A stretch of DNA of 64,000 nt from Campylobacter hominis ATCC BAA-381 (GCF_000017585.1 NC_009714.1:310001-374000); one strand, 5' to 3'; counted from the stretch's first letter, positions 8,666 to 18,128 are shown. Numbers and translations: made by a program. Notes: generated from the letters alone by a model not told the origin.

Positions 8666-10742
8666 ATTTTACACCTTTAATTGAATTAAGTAACGTAACA
8701 ATAGTAGTTCCATTATGCAAAAAAGCCGTCAGTATAGGCGAAAAAAAACCGAAACCGGCTCCAAATAAAATAACTGAATTTGCCAAAAGTGTTACGTTAA
8801 AATTTCTATTTATAAGTTTCATAGTATCATTTGATAATTTTTTAGCTTCATATATGGCATTTAAATCATCTTTTAAAAGAGCAATATCGGCACTTGCTTT
8901 TGCTATATGAGCACCTGTTTGCATACTTATACCTACATCCGCTTTTATAAGACTTGGAGCGTCATTTATTCCGTCACCTATATATGCTATTTTTTTACCA
9001 TCTTTTTTTAGCATATCTAAAATATCTGCTTTTTGAGTTGGCAGCATATCACTGTAAAATTTGTCAATTCCAAGTTCATTTGCTATCAATTCCGCTTTTC
9101 GGAAAGTGTCGCCGGTTAACATTATTATCTCTTTTACACCGATTTTCTTAAGATTTGATATTGTCTGTTTGCAATTATCTCTGATTTTATCGCTTAGAGC
9201 AATTATTCCTATCAGTTTATTGTCATAAGCTATGTATAAAATAGCTAAATTTTGTGATATTTTATCGTTTATTTCATTTTTATAATTGCTAAAATCTATT
9301 TTTTCATCATCTTCCAAAAAATGGCGACTACCTATTATAAGTTGTTTTTTATTGATAGTAGTTTTTACGCCATGAGATACGATAAATTCAACTTCATCAT
9401 GATGAATATGTATAAAACCTCTTTTATTTGCCGCTTCCACTATAGCTTTTGCAATCGGATGAAAATAGTGTTCTTCAGCGCTTGCGGCTAAATTTAAAAG
9501 ATCTGTTTGGCTTATATTTGAATCGAAAGATTTTATATGGACTATTTCCAGTTTTCCGCCTGTCAGAGTTCCTGTTTTATCAAATACAAATGTATCAGCT
9601 TGTGATAAAATTTCTAATGATTTCGCACCTTTGATTAAAATTCCGTTTTTTCCGGCCTTACTTATGCTTGATTTAAAAGCTGTCGGCGTCGGAAGTTTTA
9701 AAGCACACGAATAATCAGCCTGTAAAACACTTGCCAGCGCGTTCGGCTTAAAAAGATAGCTTATAAAAGCAAAAGATAAAGTTACAGGAATTAATTTATC
9801 AGCCAAATGCGAAGCTTTAAGCCCTGTTTGTGATTTTTCCTGAAGCGAGCTTTGCATATATTTTTTTATTTTTGATAGAGCCGTGTCTTGTCCTACATAT
9901 TCAGCCCAAATTTTAATATTTCCATTTTCTACAACGGAACCGCTTATTATAGAATCGGAATATTTTTTTTCTACAATATCGGATTCGCCTGTCATGCTTG
10001 CTTGATTTACATATGCTTTGCCTTCTACGATATGTCCATCCACAGGAACTATATCGCCGCTTCCTACAACCACTATATCGCCTGCTTTTAATTCATCGGC
10101 TTCTATTTGAACTAAATTTTCTTTTCCATTTAAATTTTTAATAATCCATGCATTTTTTATGGTCGGTTTAGCAAGTTCTTTGATAAGATCGTCGCTTTTA
10201 TTTACCATACTTTCTTCCATAAATTCGCCAAATCCTATTAATACATTTGTGCCGTTTGCAGCTAAATAATCTTTTCTGTATAAAGAGATAAAAATTGCAA
10301 GTCCTTCTAAAACTCTTGATGTCACACCTTTGTTTATAAGCTCTTTTGAAGCACTTATAAGAATCGGCAAACTTGCAGTTACGGTAATAAATTTTACCAA
10401 TGGATTTGATTTTACGATTATATTAAAAAATAAAGATAAAAATGAAATAACCATAGTTGTATTTGATAAATTCTGTTCTTTTGCTTCGAAATTCGGTTTC
10501 AGACAGATTTTTAAACTTGTTTCTTTTTCTTCTATTAAATTTAAAAATTCAATAAATTTTTTTATATTAAAAGATTCATTAAATTTTATTGTCAAAGTAG
10601 AAATTTTCAGGTTAAAAAAACTGTCTGTTATACCGTCGAATTTATCAATTTGCTGTAAAAAAAAGAGCGGATCGATTTTTTTAGAAATGTAATGAATTCT
10701 AAATCTGGCTCTTTTTTTACTTAAATGGATTAATTTTATCAT
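8652..10742 (-). CDS. P1B-type metal-transporting ATPase, atypical TM metal motif
   Basis: A 696-residue P-type ATPase. It has an N-terminal HMA_2-like ferredoxin-fold domain (about 1-75) lacking the CxxC of copper sensors, TM pairs, actuator motif TGES (251-254), phosphorylation site DKTGTLTGG (from Asp388), and hinge motif GDGINDAP. The ion-binding helix before the phosphorylation domain reads SCALKLPTP (345-353) instead of CPC. That variant occurs in a little-studied P1B group; the ion (Zn, Mn, Cu or other) cannot be read from the sequence. It overlaps its neighbours by 4 nt upstream and 14 nt downstream. Confidence 0.9.
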   Translation of the reverse strand: MIKLIHLSKKRARFRIHYISKKIDPLFFLQQIDKFDGITDSFFNLKISTLTIKFNESFNIKKFIEFLNLIEEKETSLKICLKPNFEAKEQNLSNTTMVISFLSLFFNIIVKSNPLVKFITVTASLPILISASKELINKGVTSRVLEGLAIFISLYRKDYLAANGTNVLIGFGEFMEESMVNKSDDLIKELAKPTIKNAWIIKNLNGKENLVQIEADELKAGDIVVVGSGDIVPVDGHIVEGKAYVNQASMTGESDIVEKKYSDSIISGSVVENGNIKIWAEYVGQDTALSKIKKYMQSSLQEKSQTGLKASHLADKLIPVTLSFAFISYLFKPNALASVLQADYSCALKLPTPTAFKSSISKAGKNGILIKGAKSLEILSQADTFVFDKTGTLTGGKLEIVHIKSFDSNISQTDLLNLAASAEEHYFHPIAKAIVEAANKRGFIHIHHDEVEFIVSHGVKTTINKKQLIIGSRHFLEDDEKIDFSNYKNEINDKISQNLAILYIAYDNKLIGIIALSDKIRDNCKQTISNLKKIGVKEIIMLTGDTFRKAELIANELGIDKFYSDMLPTQKADILDMLKKDGKKIAYIGDGINDAPSLIKADVGISMQTGAHIAKASADIALLKDDLNAIYEAKKLSNDTMKLINRNFNVTLLANSVILFGAGFGFFSPILTAFLHNGTTIVTLLNSIKGVKFANK

Positions 10743-11101
10743 TGAATATCTTCTAGCTCGGCTTTTGCATCTTCAAATCGCTCTTTCATCTCTTCAAAAC
10801 CGACATTAAGCATATTTTGTAATTTTGCAAAAATTCCGAAAAGCGTCTTTTGCGCATTTTCATTTGTAAGCAGATATGTCATACCGGCGCCAATCGCAAT
10901 ACCTTTCAATAATTCGCCTTTATTAGTGCCTAAAAAATCACCGCCAAATATGGAGTTTAAAAGAGAATTTTTACTGTTAAAATTTAGATTTTTTTCCGTA
11001 TTTCGGTTATTTTGCATAGATTTTTCTATATAACTTTTAATACATTCAAACTCTTCTTTTCCTATTTTTTCTACTATTTCATCTATTTTTTGATTGCTCA
11101 T
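10739..11101 (-). CDS. Small amphipathic/membrane-associated protein of metal-ATPase operon
   Basis: A 120-residue protein. It has a charged N-terminal helix (about 1-35), a short hydrophobic glycine-rich segment GELLKGIAIGAGMTYLL (about 67-84), and a long acidic C-terminal helix rich in Glu/Lys. The layout resembles YtxH-like or PacL-like helper proteins: one membrane pass plus a cytosolic charged helix. Homology is not established. It overlaps the gene upstream by 23 nt and the ATPase by 4 nt. A role as pump scaffold or metallochaperone is inference from position only. Confidence 0.6.
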   Translation of the reverse strand: MSNQKIDEIVEKIGKEEFECIKSYIEKSMQNNRNTEKNLNFNSKNSLLNSIFGGDFLGTNKGELLKGIAIGAGMTYLLTNENAQKTLFGIFAKLQNMLNVGFEEMKERFEDAKAELEDIQ

Positions 11102-11357
11102 TTTTTTCCTTTTTATTAAAAATGTTTTCTATCATTGTAACGGCGCACACGCCGATTCCAATACACATTAAAGCATTCGCGTATTCTTTGTTTGCTATAT
11201 TGTTTGAAGCGCTGATAGCAAAAGATGCGCCTAAACCACCTTGAAGTGCCGTTTTTACAATATTTCCAGGATTTTGTTTTTTATTTGTCACAAGCACACT
11301 TAAAATAGCGCCACTTATAAAATGATCAAGCGGTTTTCTTGTGTTTGTTAAAAACAT
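11079..11357 (-). CDS. Small glycine-rich membrane protein of metal-ATPase operon
   Basis: A 92-residue protein with three short hydrophobic, small-residue-rich stretches (SGAILSVLV, ALQGGLGASFAISA, ALMCIGIGVCAVTMIENIF) and a basic Lys/Asn tail. Glycine-zipper-like spacing suggests helix packing in the membrane, perhaps oligomeric. There is no recognised domain. It shares one base with the gene upstream and overlaps the next by 23 nt, so it is firmly part of the operon. Two Cys in the last hydrophobic segment are candidate metal ligands, which is speculative. Confidence 0.6.
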   Translation of the reverse strand: MFLTNTRKPLDHFISGAILSVLVTNKKQNPGNIVKTALQGGLGASFAISASNNIANKEYANALMCIGIGVCAVTMIENIFNKKEKNEQSKNR

Positions 11358-11677
11358 TACTCAACTTCTTTCTTTTGTGTTCCGGAACTTCTTTTCTTTT
11401 TTACCTCTTTTTTTATCGTTTTTTCCTCTTTGATTTCATCTTTCTGTTTTGCATCTTTATCATATTTTTCAGCTTGACTATCACTTTTTTCATCATTTTT
11501 TAATTTTTCGTTTAAAAAATTTTTAGTTTTGTCATAACTGCTTGCGCAAAAATCTTTAGCCTTGTCAAAATTTTCGCAAATTTCAAGCTTTTCACAAATT
11601 TTATCTCTTTTGTTGAAAGCAACTACAGCCAAACTGCCGATAGCAATGCCTGCTAAAAATGGTAATGGAAATGCCAT
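11357..11677 (-). CDS. Single-TM protein with highly charged tail, metal-ATPase operon
   Basis: A 106-residue protein. Residues 3-20 (FPLPFLAGIAIGSLAVVAF) form one membrane segment with small-xxx-small packing. It is followed by Cys residues (KICEKLEICENF and FCASSY) and a long, probably disordered Lys/Glu tail. This plan of an N-terminal TM, Cys pairs and a charged tail resembles the DUF1490/PacL metallochaperones next to mycobacterial P1B ATPases. The resemblance is architectural, not proven homology. It sits immediately after the HMA-like gene (no gap) and shares one base with the next gene. Confidence 0.65.
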   Translation of the reverse strand: MAFPLPFLAGIAIGSLAVVAFNKRDKICEKLEICENFDKAKDFCASSYDKTKNFLNEKLKNDEKSDSQAEKYDKDAKQKDEIKEEKTIKKEVKKKRSSGTQKKEVE

Positions 11678-11998
11678 TTAAATCTCCTTTAAAAAATTTT
11701 GTTTATTTAAAAAATTTAACAATTTATCTGTATTTTTTTGATCTAAAAAATCATTCCATAGCTCTTTTGAAAAAATTTCATTATCATAAAGCACAGTTAT
11801 GGAACCTATCAGTAAATTTAATTTTAAATCAATTATGCCGTCTATTTTTTTGACACAATTTATAAAATTTTCTAAATCAAAAGTATTGTCAATTTCTTTG
11901 ATTTTCGGATCTATTCTCATTCTGATTCTGCCGTTTGTATGTGAAACTTTAGTAAAAAATTTTGCAAATTCTAAAATATGCGGCGCAATATCTTTCAA
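11678..11998 (-). CDS. Stand-alone HMA_2-like metal-domain protein
   Basis: First gene of the metal-ATPase operon. The core GRIRMRIDPKIKE ... IDGIIDLKLNLLIGSITVLYD has the beta-alpha-beta pattern of HMA_2 domains and matches the plan of the ATPase N-terminus. It lacks a CxxC, so metal binding is uncertain. An upstream ATG at 12035-12037 gives 119 residues but has no ribosome binding site. I prefer the TTG at 11996-11998 (106 residues), with AAAGG 8 nt before it. Likely a soluble partner or regulator of the pump, by inference. Confidence 0.6.
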   Translation of the reverse strand: MKDIAPHILEFAKFFTKVSHTNGRIRMRIDPKIKEIDNTFDLENFINCVKKIDGIIDLKLNLLIGSITVLYDNEIFSKELWNDFLDQKNTDKLLNFLNKQNFLKEI

Positions 11999-12037
11999 AA
12001 TAAAAACCTTTATAAAAAAATTTCGATATTTTAACAT

Positions 12038-12384
12038 TTTAAAACTGATATAATAATTAATATCAATATTGTTTTGTTAAAAATAAAGCAATTATTTTTA
12101 GTATCAATACAATCTAATCTATATTTATTCTGTCTGATAATAAAAAGAGTGTGAGTTCAGATATAATATAAAAAAGATGATAAAGAGATTTATATCATAT
12201 TTTTTTAAAATCGATAGTAGAAAATCCACTTATATTGAGCCGATATTTTAAATTTAAGAATTTAGTACGTTATTTTTTGTTTAGTAAAAATTCAAGCATA
12301 ATGATATTTTTCTAACTTTTGTATAAATAATAAAAAGAAAGAATAGTACAAAAATATTTAAAAATTTAAACGGTAAATTTTTGT
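12038..12384. other. AT-rich intergenic region
   Basis: About 350 nt upstream of the metal-ATPase operon and downstream of the DUF475 gene, full of short A/T repeats. It must contain the metal-ATPase promoter. Candidate TAAAAT boxes lie close to the start codon, but I cannot choose one. No terminator hairpin with convincing GC was found. Confidence 0.5.
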
Positions 12385-13359
12385 CTATTTTTTAGCTTTT
12401 TTATAAAAAATAGAGCATAAAAATGATAATAAAATAAAACCGAAACCAAGCGTGCCTGTTAAAATTTCACTGATTTGCATTTGCGTTTTAAGAAGCATTA
12501 TCACAGCAAGAGCGAATATCGCATAATGTGCGCCGTGCTCTAAAAATATAAAATGTTCAAGCGTTTTATGCTCCACAAGATACAACGTCATACTTCTTAC
12601 AAACATCGCACCGCTGCCAAGTCCTATCATAATTATAAAAATATTTTCACTAAGAGCGAATGCGCCGATTACGCCGTCAAAACTGAAACTTGCATCAAGC
12701 ATTTCCAAATATAAAAATCCGACAATTCCATTTCTAATGCCGTTTTTGCTGAAAACATCATCAAAATTTTGTATAAGATTGTATAAAATTATCGCTGAAA
12801 AATATGCCAGAATAAGACTGATATCACCACTTTGATATATTATAAAAACGCCTAGAATTAAAGCAAGAGTCAAAGAAATATTGTTAAATTTTTTAAAAAA
12901 TTCAGTTATTATATTTTTTTCAAACGGTTTTATCCAAAAAACATCGCGTTCTTTATCAAAAAAAAAGTTTAAAAAAATCATCATCAAAAATCCGCCACCA
13001 AAAATATAAATTTCATTTTTACTTTCACTTAAAATTTCATGGTAAAGATCCGGATCTTTCAATGCAAGCATAAAAGTTTCCGTTAAACCGTGTTTTGTGG
13101 CAATCGAAACAATTAAAATCGGAAAAATAAGGCGCATACCGAAAACCGCGATAAAAATTCCCCACGTAATAAAGCGGCGTTGCCAAATTTTACTCATATT
13201 ATTTAAAATTTTGGCATTCACAACCGCATTATCGAAACTTAAACTTACTTCAAGTACTGTAAGTAAAAAACAGATATAAACGGCTGCAAACGAGCCTATA
13301 AAAAATGCTATCAGAAGTCCTAAAAAAGTTATGACAAATGATAAATAGAAGTATTTCAT
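12385..13359 (-). CDS. TerC-superfamily integral membrane protein (DUF475)
   Basis: A 324-residue polytopic membrane protein with about nine TM segments. It carries two internally related acidic motifs, EVSLSFDNAVVNA (about 37-49) and EMLDASFSFDGVIGAF (about 214-229), the hallmark of the TerC/DUF475 group. Family knowledge: TerC-type proteins take part in metal (Mn) homeostasis or tellurium resistance, with the paired Asp residues likely binding cation. The specific role is unknown. Transcribed alone after the DUF945 gene, from which it is separated by a terminator-like hairpin. Confidence 0.85.
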   Translation of the reverse strand: MKYFYLSFVITFLGLLIAFFIGSFAAVYICFLLTVLEVSLSFDNAVVNAKILNNMSKIWQRRFITWGIFIAVFGMRLIFPILIVSIATKHGLTETFMLALKDPDLYHEILSESKNEIYIFGGGFLMMIFLNFFFDKERDVFWIKPFEKNIITEFFKKFNNISLTLALILGVFIIYQSGDISLILAYFSAIILYNLIQNFDDVFSKNGIRNGIVGFLYLEMLDASFSFDGVIGAFALSENIFIIMIGLGSGAMFVRSMTLYLVEHKTLEHFIFLEHGAHYAIFALAVIMLLKTQMQISEILTGTLGFGFILLSFLCSIFYKKAKK

Positions 13360-13399
13360 AAAAGCCTTATTTTTTAAAATTTCGCACGAATTTTAACAT

Positions 13400-13424
13400 A
13401 AAGACGCCAAAAATCGGCGCCTTT
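13400..13424 (-). terminator. Terminator hairpin after the DUF945 gene
   Basis: An inverted repeat, GGCGCC paired with GGCGTC across a short loop, extended by A/T pairs on both sides. On the minus strand the single mismatch becomes a G-U pair, so the stem is complete. A run of seven T follows on the plus strand. It separates the DUF945 gene from the DUF475 gene and may work in both directions. Confidence 0.6.
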
Positions 13425-13451
13425 TTTTAAAAAAATTTAAATGTTCACGGT

Positions 13452-15152
13452 TTACGGTTCTACCTGAAAAACGGAAAATTTTCCTTGCTCTAAAGAGTTG
13501 GCTACGGTATAATCTTGATATAATTTTTGACAAATTCTATCATATTGATCAAGCGATTTTTTTACAATAATATCCAATCCTGAAATTTCAATTTCCAAAC
13601 ATTTTTTATTATTTGTAATTAGGTATTTTTCATCTTCCAAAGGTACGTTTGTCATGTCGGACAAATTATTTGCAAATTGTGCTTGAGATGTATAATAAGC
13701 ACTTACATCACCGAGCAAAGTCATTAAATTTGTAGCTGTTCTTTGAATTTCCGCGTCATCTCTTGTCGCGAATATACCTAAAATTCCGCCATATTGTTTA
13801 AGTGAAATTTTATCATTTATCAAAATATCGATTTTTTGCGGATCGTAAGCAAATTTTAAACTTAGTTTATCGGAATTACGCACGAAAAATTCAGAATTTT
13901 CAATATCGTTCAACGTAGATAATTCCGTGGCGGTTAAATAAGGAGACAAGAATGTTTTAATATCAGGAATAGCGTTGAATTCGCCTTTTAAAGCAAAATT
14001 AGGCGCTATTTTATTTATAAAATCTTCTTCATTATTCACATCAATATCTTTTAAATCTTTTAAAGACATCATGAGGTTGAAATTTAATGAATTATTGGCA
14101 GAATTTTCAACAGAAAAGTTATCGATATTCATCTCTAAACCTTTGCCAAATGCATTAAATATTTTATTTAGCGCATTTTTATCATCCAAAAAGTCGACAT
14201 GTTCGCTAGCTTCAATAAATTTTCCAACTAAATTTTTATCAGCCTTTATGCTGACAGCAAGGTTGGCATTTTTTAGCACATTGTTAAAAATCGAAATTTC
14301 ACCGATTTTTAAATTTTCTTTAGCGGCCATCATATCACCGTCGTTGTTGCTATGGGCATTATCTGTAATATTTGCTAATTTTACACTGCCGCCGATACCT
14401 GAAATTTCAGCGCTTTTGATTTTCAGCTCGCTGTTATAATTTATATCAATTAAACTCTTTATATCGCTAAAATCAACAGCTTTGTCATAAGAAATATTTG
14501 TGTTTATATCATCTATTATGATTTTTATTTGATCTATAAGTGAAAAATTGCCAAGTTTTATAGCTACATCTTTGATTTTGCCGTCATTGTCGTTTGTGCT
14601 TAAAATTTCCAAATTTTTTGTGCTAAATCCTTCAAAATTGGCATTTTCAAATTTTAAAGCTGTTTTTGTATCGCTTAAATTTTTAATTATATTTACGTTT
14701 AGAAATTCATCGGTGCCAAATATTTGTTTAAGTATTACAGCATATTCCGGAGTTAAAATTTTAATTTTGCCGTTGCTTTCAAAACCGCCTGCAAGACCGA
14801 GTGGAGAATGTTTTATATCGTAAGTATAACGAAAAGATATGTCATAAGGCACGATATCTTGATCTTCGTCAAATTCTTCTAAAATTTCAGCTCTGTCGTT
14901 TGCTGAAATACTGAATAAAGCCGTGTTGAGATATTTTCTGATATAATTTTTCGCTTGTGCTTTTGAAATTACACCTTCCAAAACACCGCTTGTATTGAAC
15001 AATCCGCTTTTTATTTCGTTTTTGCTTGTGCTGAAATTTTCATTGTTACTTACAAAATCACTGATATTGTTTTTCACACTATTTGAAATGTAATAAAAAC
15101 TACATAAAACTACCAAAATTATAATAACCAAAATAGAAATAATTTTTTTCAT
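13452..15152 (-). CDS. YdgA-like DUF945 family periplasmic protein
   Basis: A 566-residue protein with an N-terminal uncleaved signal/TM helix (residues 3-23) and a large periplasmic region of alternating short beta-strands and Asn/Asp-rich loops. The opening pattern (membrane helix, then EIKSGLFNTSGVLEG, then FRYTYDIKHSPLGLAGGF) matches the YdgA/DUF945 family. No enzymatic motif is visible; members are unassigned periplasmic proteins. A GGAGG ribosome binding site precedes the ATG. Translation stays open for the full length with no sign of decay. Family assignment is from remembered patterns and is moderately sure. Confidence 0.75.
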   Translation of the reverse strand: MKKIISILVIIILVVLCSFYYISNSVKNNISDFVSNNENFSTSKNEIKSGLFNTSGVLEGVISKAQAKNYIRKYLNTALFSISANDRAEILEEFDEDQDIVPYDISFRYTYDIKHSPLGLAGGFESNGKIKILTPEYAVILKQIFGTDEFLNVNIIKNLSDTKTALKFENANFEGFSTKNLEILSTNDNDGKIKDVAIKLGNFSLIDQIKIIIDDINTNISYDKAVDFSDIKSLIDINYNSELKIKSAEISGIGGSVKLANITDNAHSNNDGDMMAAKENLKIGEISIFNNVLKNANLAVSIKADKNLVGKFIEASEHVDFLDDKNALNKIFNAFGKGLEMNIDNFSVENSANNSLNFNLMMSLKDLKDIDVNNEEDFINKIAPNFALKGEFNAIPDIKTFLSPYLTATELSTLNDIENSEFFVRNSDKLSLKFAYDPQKIDILINDKISLKQYGGILGIFATRDDAEIQRTATNLMTLLGDVSAYYTSQAQFANNLSDMTNVPLEDEKYLITNNKKCLEIEISGLDIIVKKSLDQYDRICQKLYQDYTVANSLEQGKFSVFQVEP

Positions 15153-16273
15153 TTTGCCTCCAAAAAATTTTTAGTATTGTATAAAATTTAGCCTTAAAAA
15201 GTATGTAATTATTTTGTTTTTTAATTTTTTCATAAAAATTTATGCATTTAAACGGATTTTCATTAAAAATTTGAAAAATATGACGGAATGTGAAGCTGTT
15301 TGCACCTTGCCGATTATTAAAATTTATAAAATTTCTTTTTTTGCATTTACGAAAAAAATCTACTGAAGTGATAATCAAATTTTCATTGTTGCTAAATAAA
15401 ATTTGCATCAATTATTACTTACAGCTTCAAATTTTAAAAAATCGGTATAAGTCAAAAAATTTATGACAAACTGATTTTAGAAATTTTACGGCAGAGAGCG
15501 AAGCTGAAGATAGTCTAAAACTAATTAAATAGTTAAGAAATAAATAAATTTTAAAATGTTTTTGTAATTGATATAAATTAAAATAACACTTTAATCGCAT
15601 TTTAGCGTAAAAATTAAGACCGCAATTCCTGTTTTGTTTTTTAAAAAACATTAGCAAAATATAAGTGAATAAATACTTTTTATACGATAATTTAATAACG
15701 ATGAATTTTTATAATTGTTATAAATCCATCAATAAAACATAAAATTACAAAAATTTCAAACTTATAACTTGGCTTCGAACAAATAATTAACATTCGGCAT
15801 TTTTACAAAAAAAGACGAAAAGTTTAATTATTTGGATTATTTTAAGAATAATACGGTTCGGAATTTTACGGATATAAAAATTTACAGAAATTAAATATAC
15901 TTGAATACCAAATGTTGATGATTTGGAAATTGGCTTAAAAAATAGTTTTATATTGAAAAGTTAATGATAGTTTTGATTTTATTGCAGAAAAACAGATATT
16001 GAATAAAAAATTTGCTAATATTTTAGCACAAATATAATGTAAAAATACAAAGGCGAAGTTTTATAAAATTCACTATTGTAGTAATATCGGTGGAGTTGTG
16101 GGACTTTAAAATACCGATGATTTATAATGGATAGTATTTTTGGAAACTAATTGCTAAAAACAGTAAAAGTTCAATTGATGGAATATATATTTTAAATGTT
16201 GCGATATAAAATACGATATATAGGCAGGGATGTAGTATAGTGCAAGCAAAAGCACTTTTTAATATTGTTTTAT
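15153..16273. other. Long AT-rich region without a supported gene
   Basis: About 1.1 kb between the DUF945 gene and frr. Two short minus-strand open frames (15100-15411 and 15427-15657) have low-complexity Phe/Lys/Asn-rich translations, no ribosome binding site and no familiar motif, so I do not call them. I see no tRNA or hairpin-rich RNA. Possibly decayed coding DNA. Confidence 0.55.
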
Positions 16274-16295
16274 AAGGTGCGGAAAATCGCACCTT
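16274..16295 (-). terminator. Hairpin just after frr
   Basis: A perfect 8-bp inverted repeat, AAGGTGCG / CGCACCTT, around a 6-nt loop, beginning 7 nt beyond the frr stop codon. The U-tract on the minus strand is weak, so it is a probable but not ideal rho-independent terminator. Confidence 0.55.
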
Positions 16296-16301
16296 AAATT
16301 T

Positions 16302-16859
16302 TTATACTTTTAGAAGTTCTTCTTCTTTGTTTTTTACTGCTTCATCAATTTTTTCTATGAAATTATCGGTGATTTTTTGCACTTCGTCGTAAGCTTTTTT
16401 TGCTTCATCTTCGCTTATACTTTTGTCTTTTTCCAGTTTTTTAACTCCGTCATTTGCGTCTTTGCGAATATTTCTTATGCTTACTTTTGCTTTTTCACCC
16501 ATAGCTTTTGCTTTTTTTGCATTTTCTTTTCTTTGCTCGGTTGTCATCGGTGGAAAAAACAGTTTTACACTTTCGCCGTCATTTGTCGGATTTACACCTA
16601 TGTTGGCAGCAGCAATTGCGCTTTCTATACCTTTTAACATACTTTTTTCCCAAGGTGTAACTGAAATCGTGGTTGCATCAGTTGCAAGAACGGTGGCTAC
16701 TTGATTTAACGGAGTTTGATTGTCATAATAATCAACAAAAATATTTTCAAGGATTTTAACGCTGACTTTTCCTGTTCTTAGTGTTGAAAAGTCTCGTTTT
16801 AAAGCATTGAGAGCCTTATTACAATCTGATTTTTGAGCGTCATAAACTGAGTTTAGCAT
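16302..16859 (-). CDS. frr: Ribosome recycling factor
   Basis: A 185-residue protein, exactly the usual RRF length. Together with EF-G it splits post-termination ribosomes. It shows the N-terminal [19 protein letters not shown] helix and the hinge/domain II segment [19 protein letters not shown]. It also has the C-terminal helical motif [20 protein letters not shown], which contains the conserved RNIRxD. The start is the first ATG, preceded by an AAAGGA-type site. It is followed at 65 nt upstream on the same strand by secG; the two are neighbours in other Campylobacter genomes too. Confidence 0.97.
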   Translation of the reverse strand: MLNSVYDAQKSDCNKALNALKRDFSTLRTGKVSVKILENIFVDYYDNQTPLNQVATVLATDATTISVTPWEKSMLKGIESAIAAANIGVNPTNDGESVKLFFPPMTTEQRKENAKKAKAMGEKAKVSIRNIRKDANDGVKKLEKDKSISEDEAKKAYDEVQKITDNFIEKIDEAVKNKEEELLKV

Positions 16860-16924
16860 AATTTTCCTTTGTAAAAATTTTATAAATTATATCATAAAAT
16901 TTAAAGTGCATTTTGCATTTTAAA

Positions 16925-17254
16925 TTATTTTGCATCAGGCACAAGCGGAACAAAAGGCTCACTTTTGTTTTGATCTTCTTTTATTTCAAGTGCGCCTGTA
17001 TCTACGTTATCAAGAACAGAACTTTTTGAATCTTTAGTGTAGTAATATCCCAAAGCAAGCGTATTTAATACAAACAAAATTCCCATAACAGCCGTAAATT
17101 TCGCTAAAAATCCGGCCGGTCCTTTTGCACCGAACAAACTTTCATTGCTTCCGCTATAAGCTCCAAGTCCTATTGATGTACTTTTTTGGAGTAAAACGGC
17201 TACAGTAATAACCAGTGTAAAAATAACCTGCAAAACTAAAAATAGTGTTGTCAC
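16925..17254 (-). CDS. secG: Preprotein translocase subunit SecG
   Basis: A 109-residue protein with two TM helices (about 3-22 and 54-74) joined by the conserved cytoplasmic loop KSTSIGLGAYSGSNESLFGAKGPAGFLAK, the SecG signature. It assists SecYE-mediated protein export by topology-inverting movement. A hydrophilic acidic tail, ending about 30 residues after TM2, is common in epsilonproteobacterial SecG. It is upstream of frr on the same strand. Confidence 0.93.
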   Translation of the reverse strand: MTTLFLVLQVIFTLVITVAVLLQKSTSIGLGAYSGSNESLFGAKGPAGFLAKFTAVMGILFVLNTLALGYYYTKDSKSSVLDNVDTGALEIKEDQNKSEPFVPLVPDAK

Positions 17255-17340
17255 AATAAACCCTTTTTTAAAAATAAACGGTAATAATAGCCAAAATTTA
17301 ATAAATTTTGGCTAAATTTTAGCAAATTTTAAGTGAAGTA

Positions 17341-17363
17341 TTTTGCCGGAAAGCCGGACAAAA
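17341..17363 (-). terminator. Terminator-like hairpin after the BI-1 gene
   Basis: An inverted repeat of the form TTTTG-CCGG with CCGG-CAAAA on the minus strand, beginning a few nucleotides after the stop codon at 17368. The stem has one unpaired base; the downstream T-run is short. Confidence 0.5.
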
Positions 17364-17367
17364 TAAA

Positions 17368-18072
17368 TTATTCTCTATTTAAAAATCCGAGAATATTTAA
17401 AAGCGAAATAAAAAGATTAAAAATATCCAAATATAAACTGACAGCTGCCATTATAGGCGATGTATAATTACCGCGAATTATATTTTGTGTATCAAATAAA
17501 ATATAACCGCAAAATACAAAAGCTGCAATAGCGGAAACAATTATGTGTATTAATGGACTAGAAAAAAAGAAATAGTTCAAAAGCGAAACAACAATAATTG
17601 CTAATAATGCAAAAAATAAAACTTTTCCCCATGAACTGAAATCTGTTTTTGTATTCATCGCATAAACGCTAAGTCCGCCGAATATAATCGCTGTCATCAA
17701 AAATGCTTGTGTAACTATATTACCGGCGCCTGCACCTATATAAAAATTTAAAATCGGTCCAAGCGAAAGACCTGTAATAAATGTAAATGCGAACAAAAGC
17801 ACAAGCGCAATTGTATTGCTTCCGCTTTTTGTTGCGAATTGCATACCGAAAATCAACGCAATTTCAACTACAAGAAATAAAATCGGACTTGAAATACTAA
17901 AAAAATTCATACCGACAAAAGCTCCCGCTGTAGCTGCTATAAGTGAAGCCGTTAAGAGTTGATATGTTTGTTTGATAAGCGAACTGATTCGTCCGGCATA
18001 TCTTTCTTCGCCTAAAATTTCACTATTTGCATAGTTATTATTTTGAGCATAATTTTTGTCATAAAGACTCAT
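17368..18072 (-). CDS. Bax inhibitor-1 family membrane protein (YccA/YbhL-like)
   Basis: A 234-residue protein with seven TM segments after a 30-residue soluble N-terminus (ERYAGRISSLIKQTYQLLTASL). It carries the family's late motif GYILFDTQNIIRGNY, with acidic residues thought to form a pH-sensitive Ca2+-leak gate, and the closing YLDIFNLFISLLNILG. Family knowledge: bacterial BI-1/YccA proteins modulate FtsH or act as Ca2+ channels; the role in Campylobacter is not defined. A strong GGAG ribosome binding site precedes the ATG. Probably its own transcription unit. Confidence 0.9.
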   Translation of the reverse strand: MSLYDKNYAQNNNYANSEILGEERYAGRISSLIKQTYQLLTASLIAATAGAFVGMNFFSISSPILFLVVEIALIFGMQFATKSGSNTIALVLLFAFTFITGLSLGPILNFYIGAGAGNIVTQAFLMTAIIFGGLSVYAMNTKTDFSSWGKVLFFALLAIIVVSLLNYFFFSSPLIHIIVSAIAAFVFCGYILFDTQNIIRGNYTSPIMAAVSLYLDIFNLFISLLNILGFLNRE

Positions 18073-18128
18073 TTTTTCTCCTTAAAAAATTTTTGCGGCA
18101 AGTTTATCGAAATTTGGTAAATGAAATT

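Noticed and set aside
15100-15657. Two small minus-strand genes upstream of the DUF945 gene
   Set aside because: Composition is Phe/Asn/Lys noise; one overlaps the DUF945 start; no ribosome binding sites.
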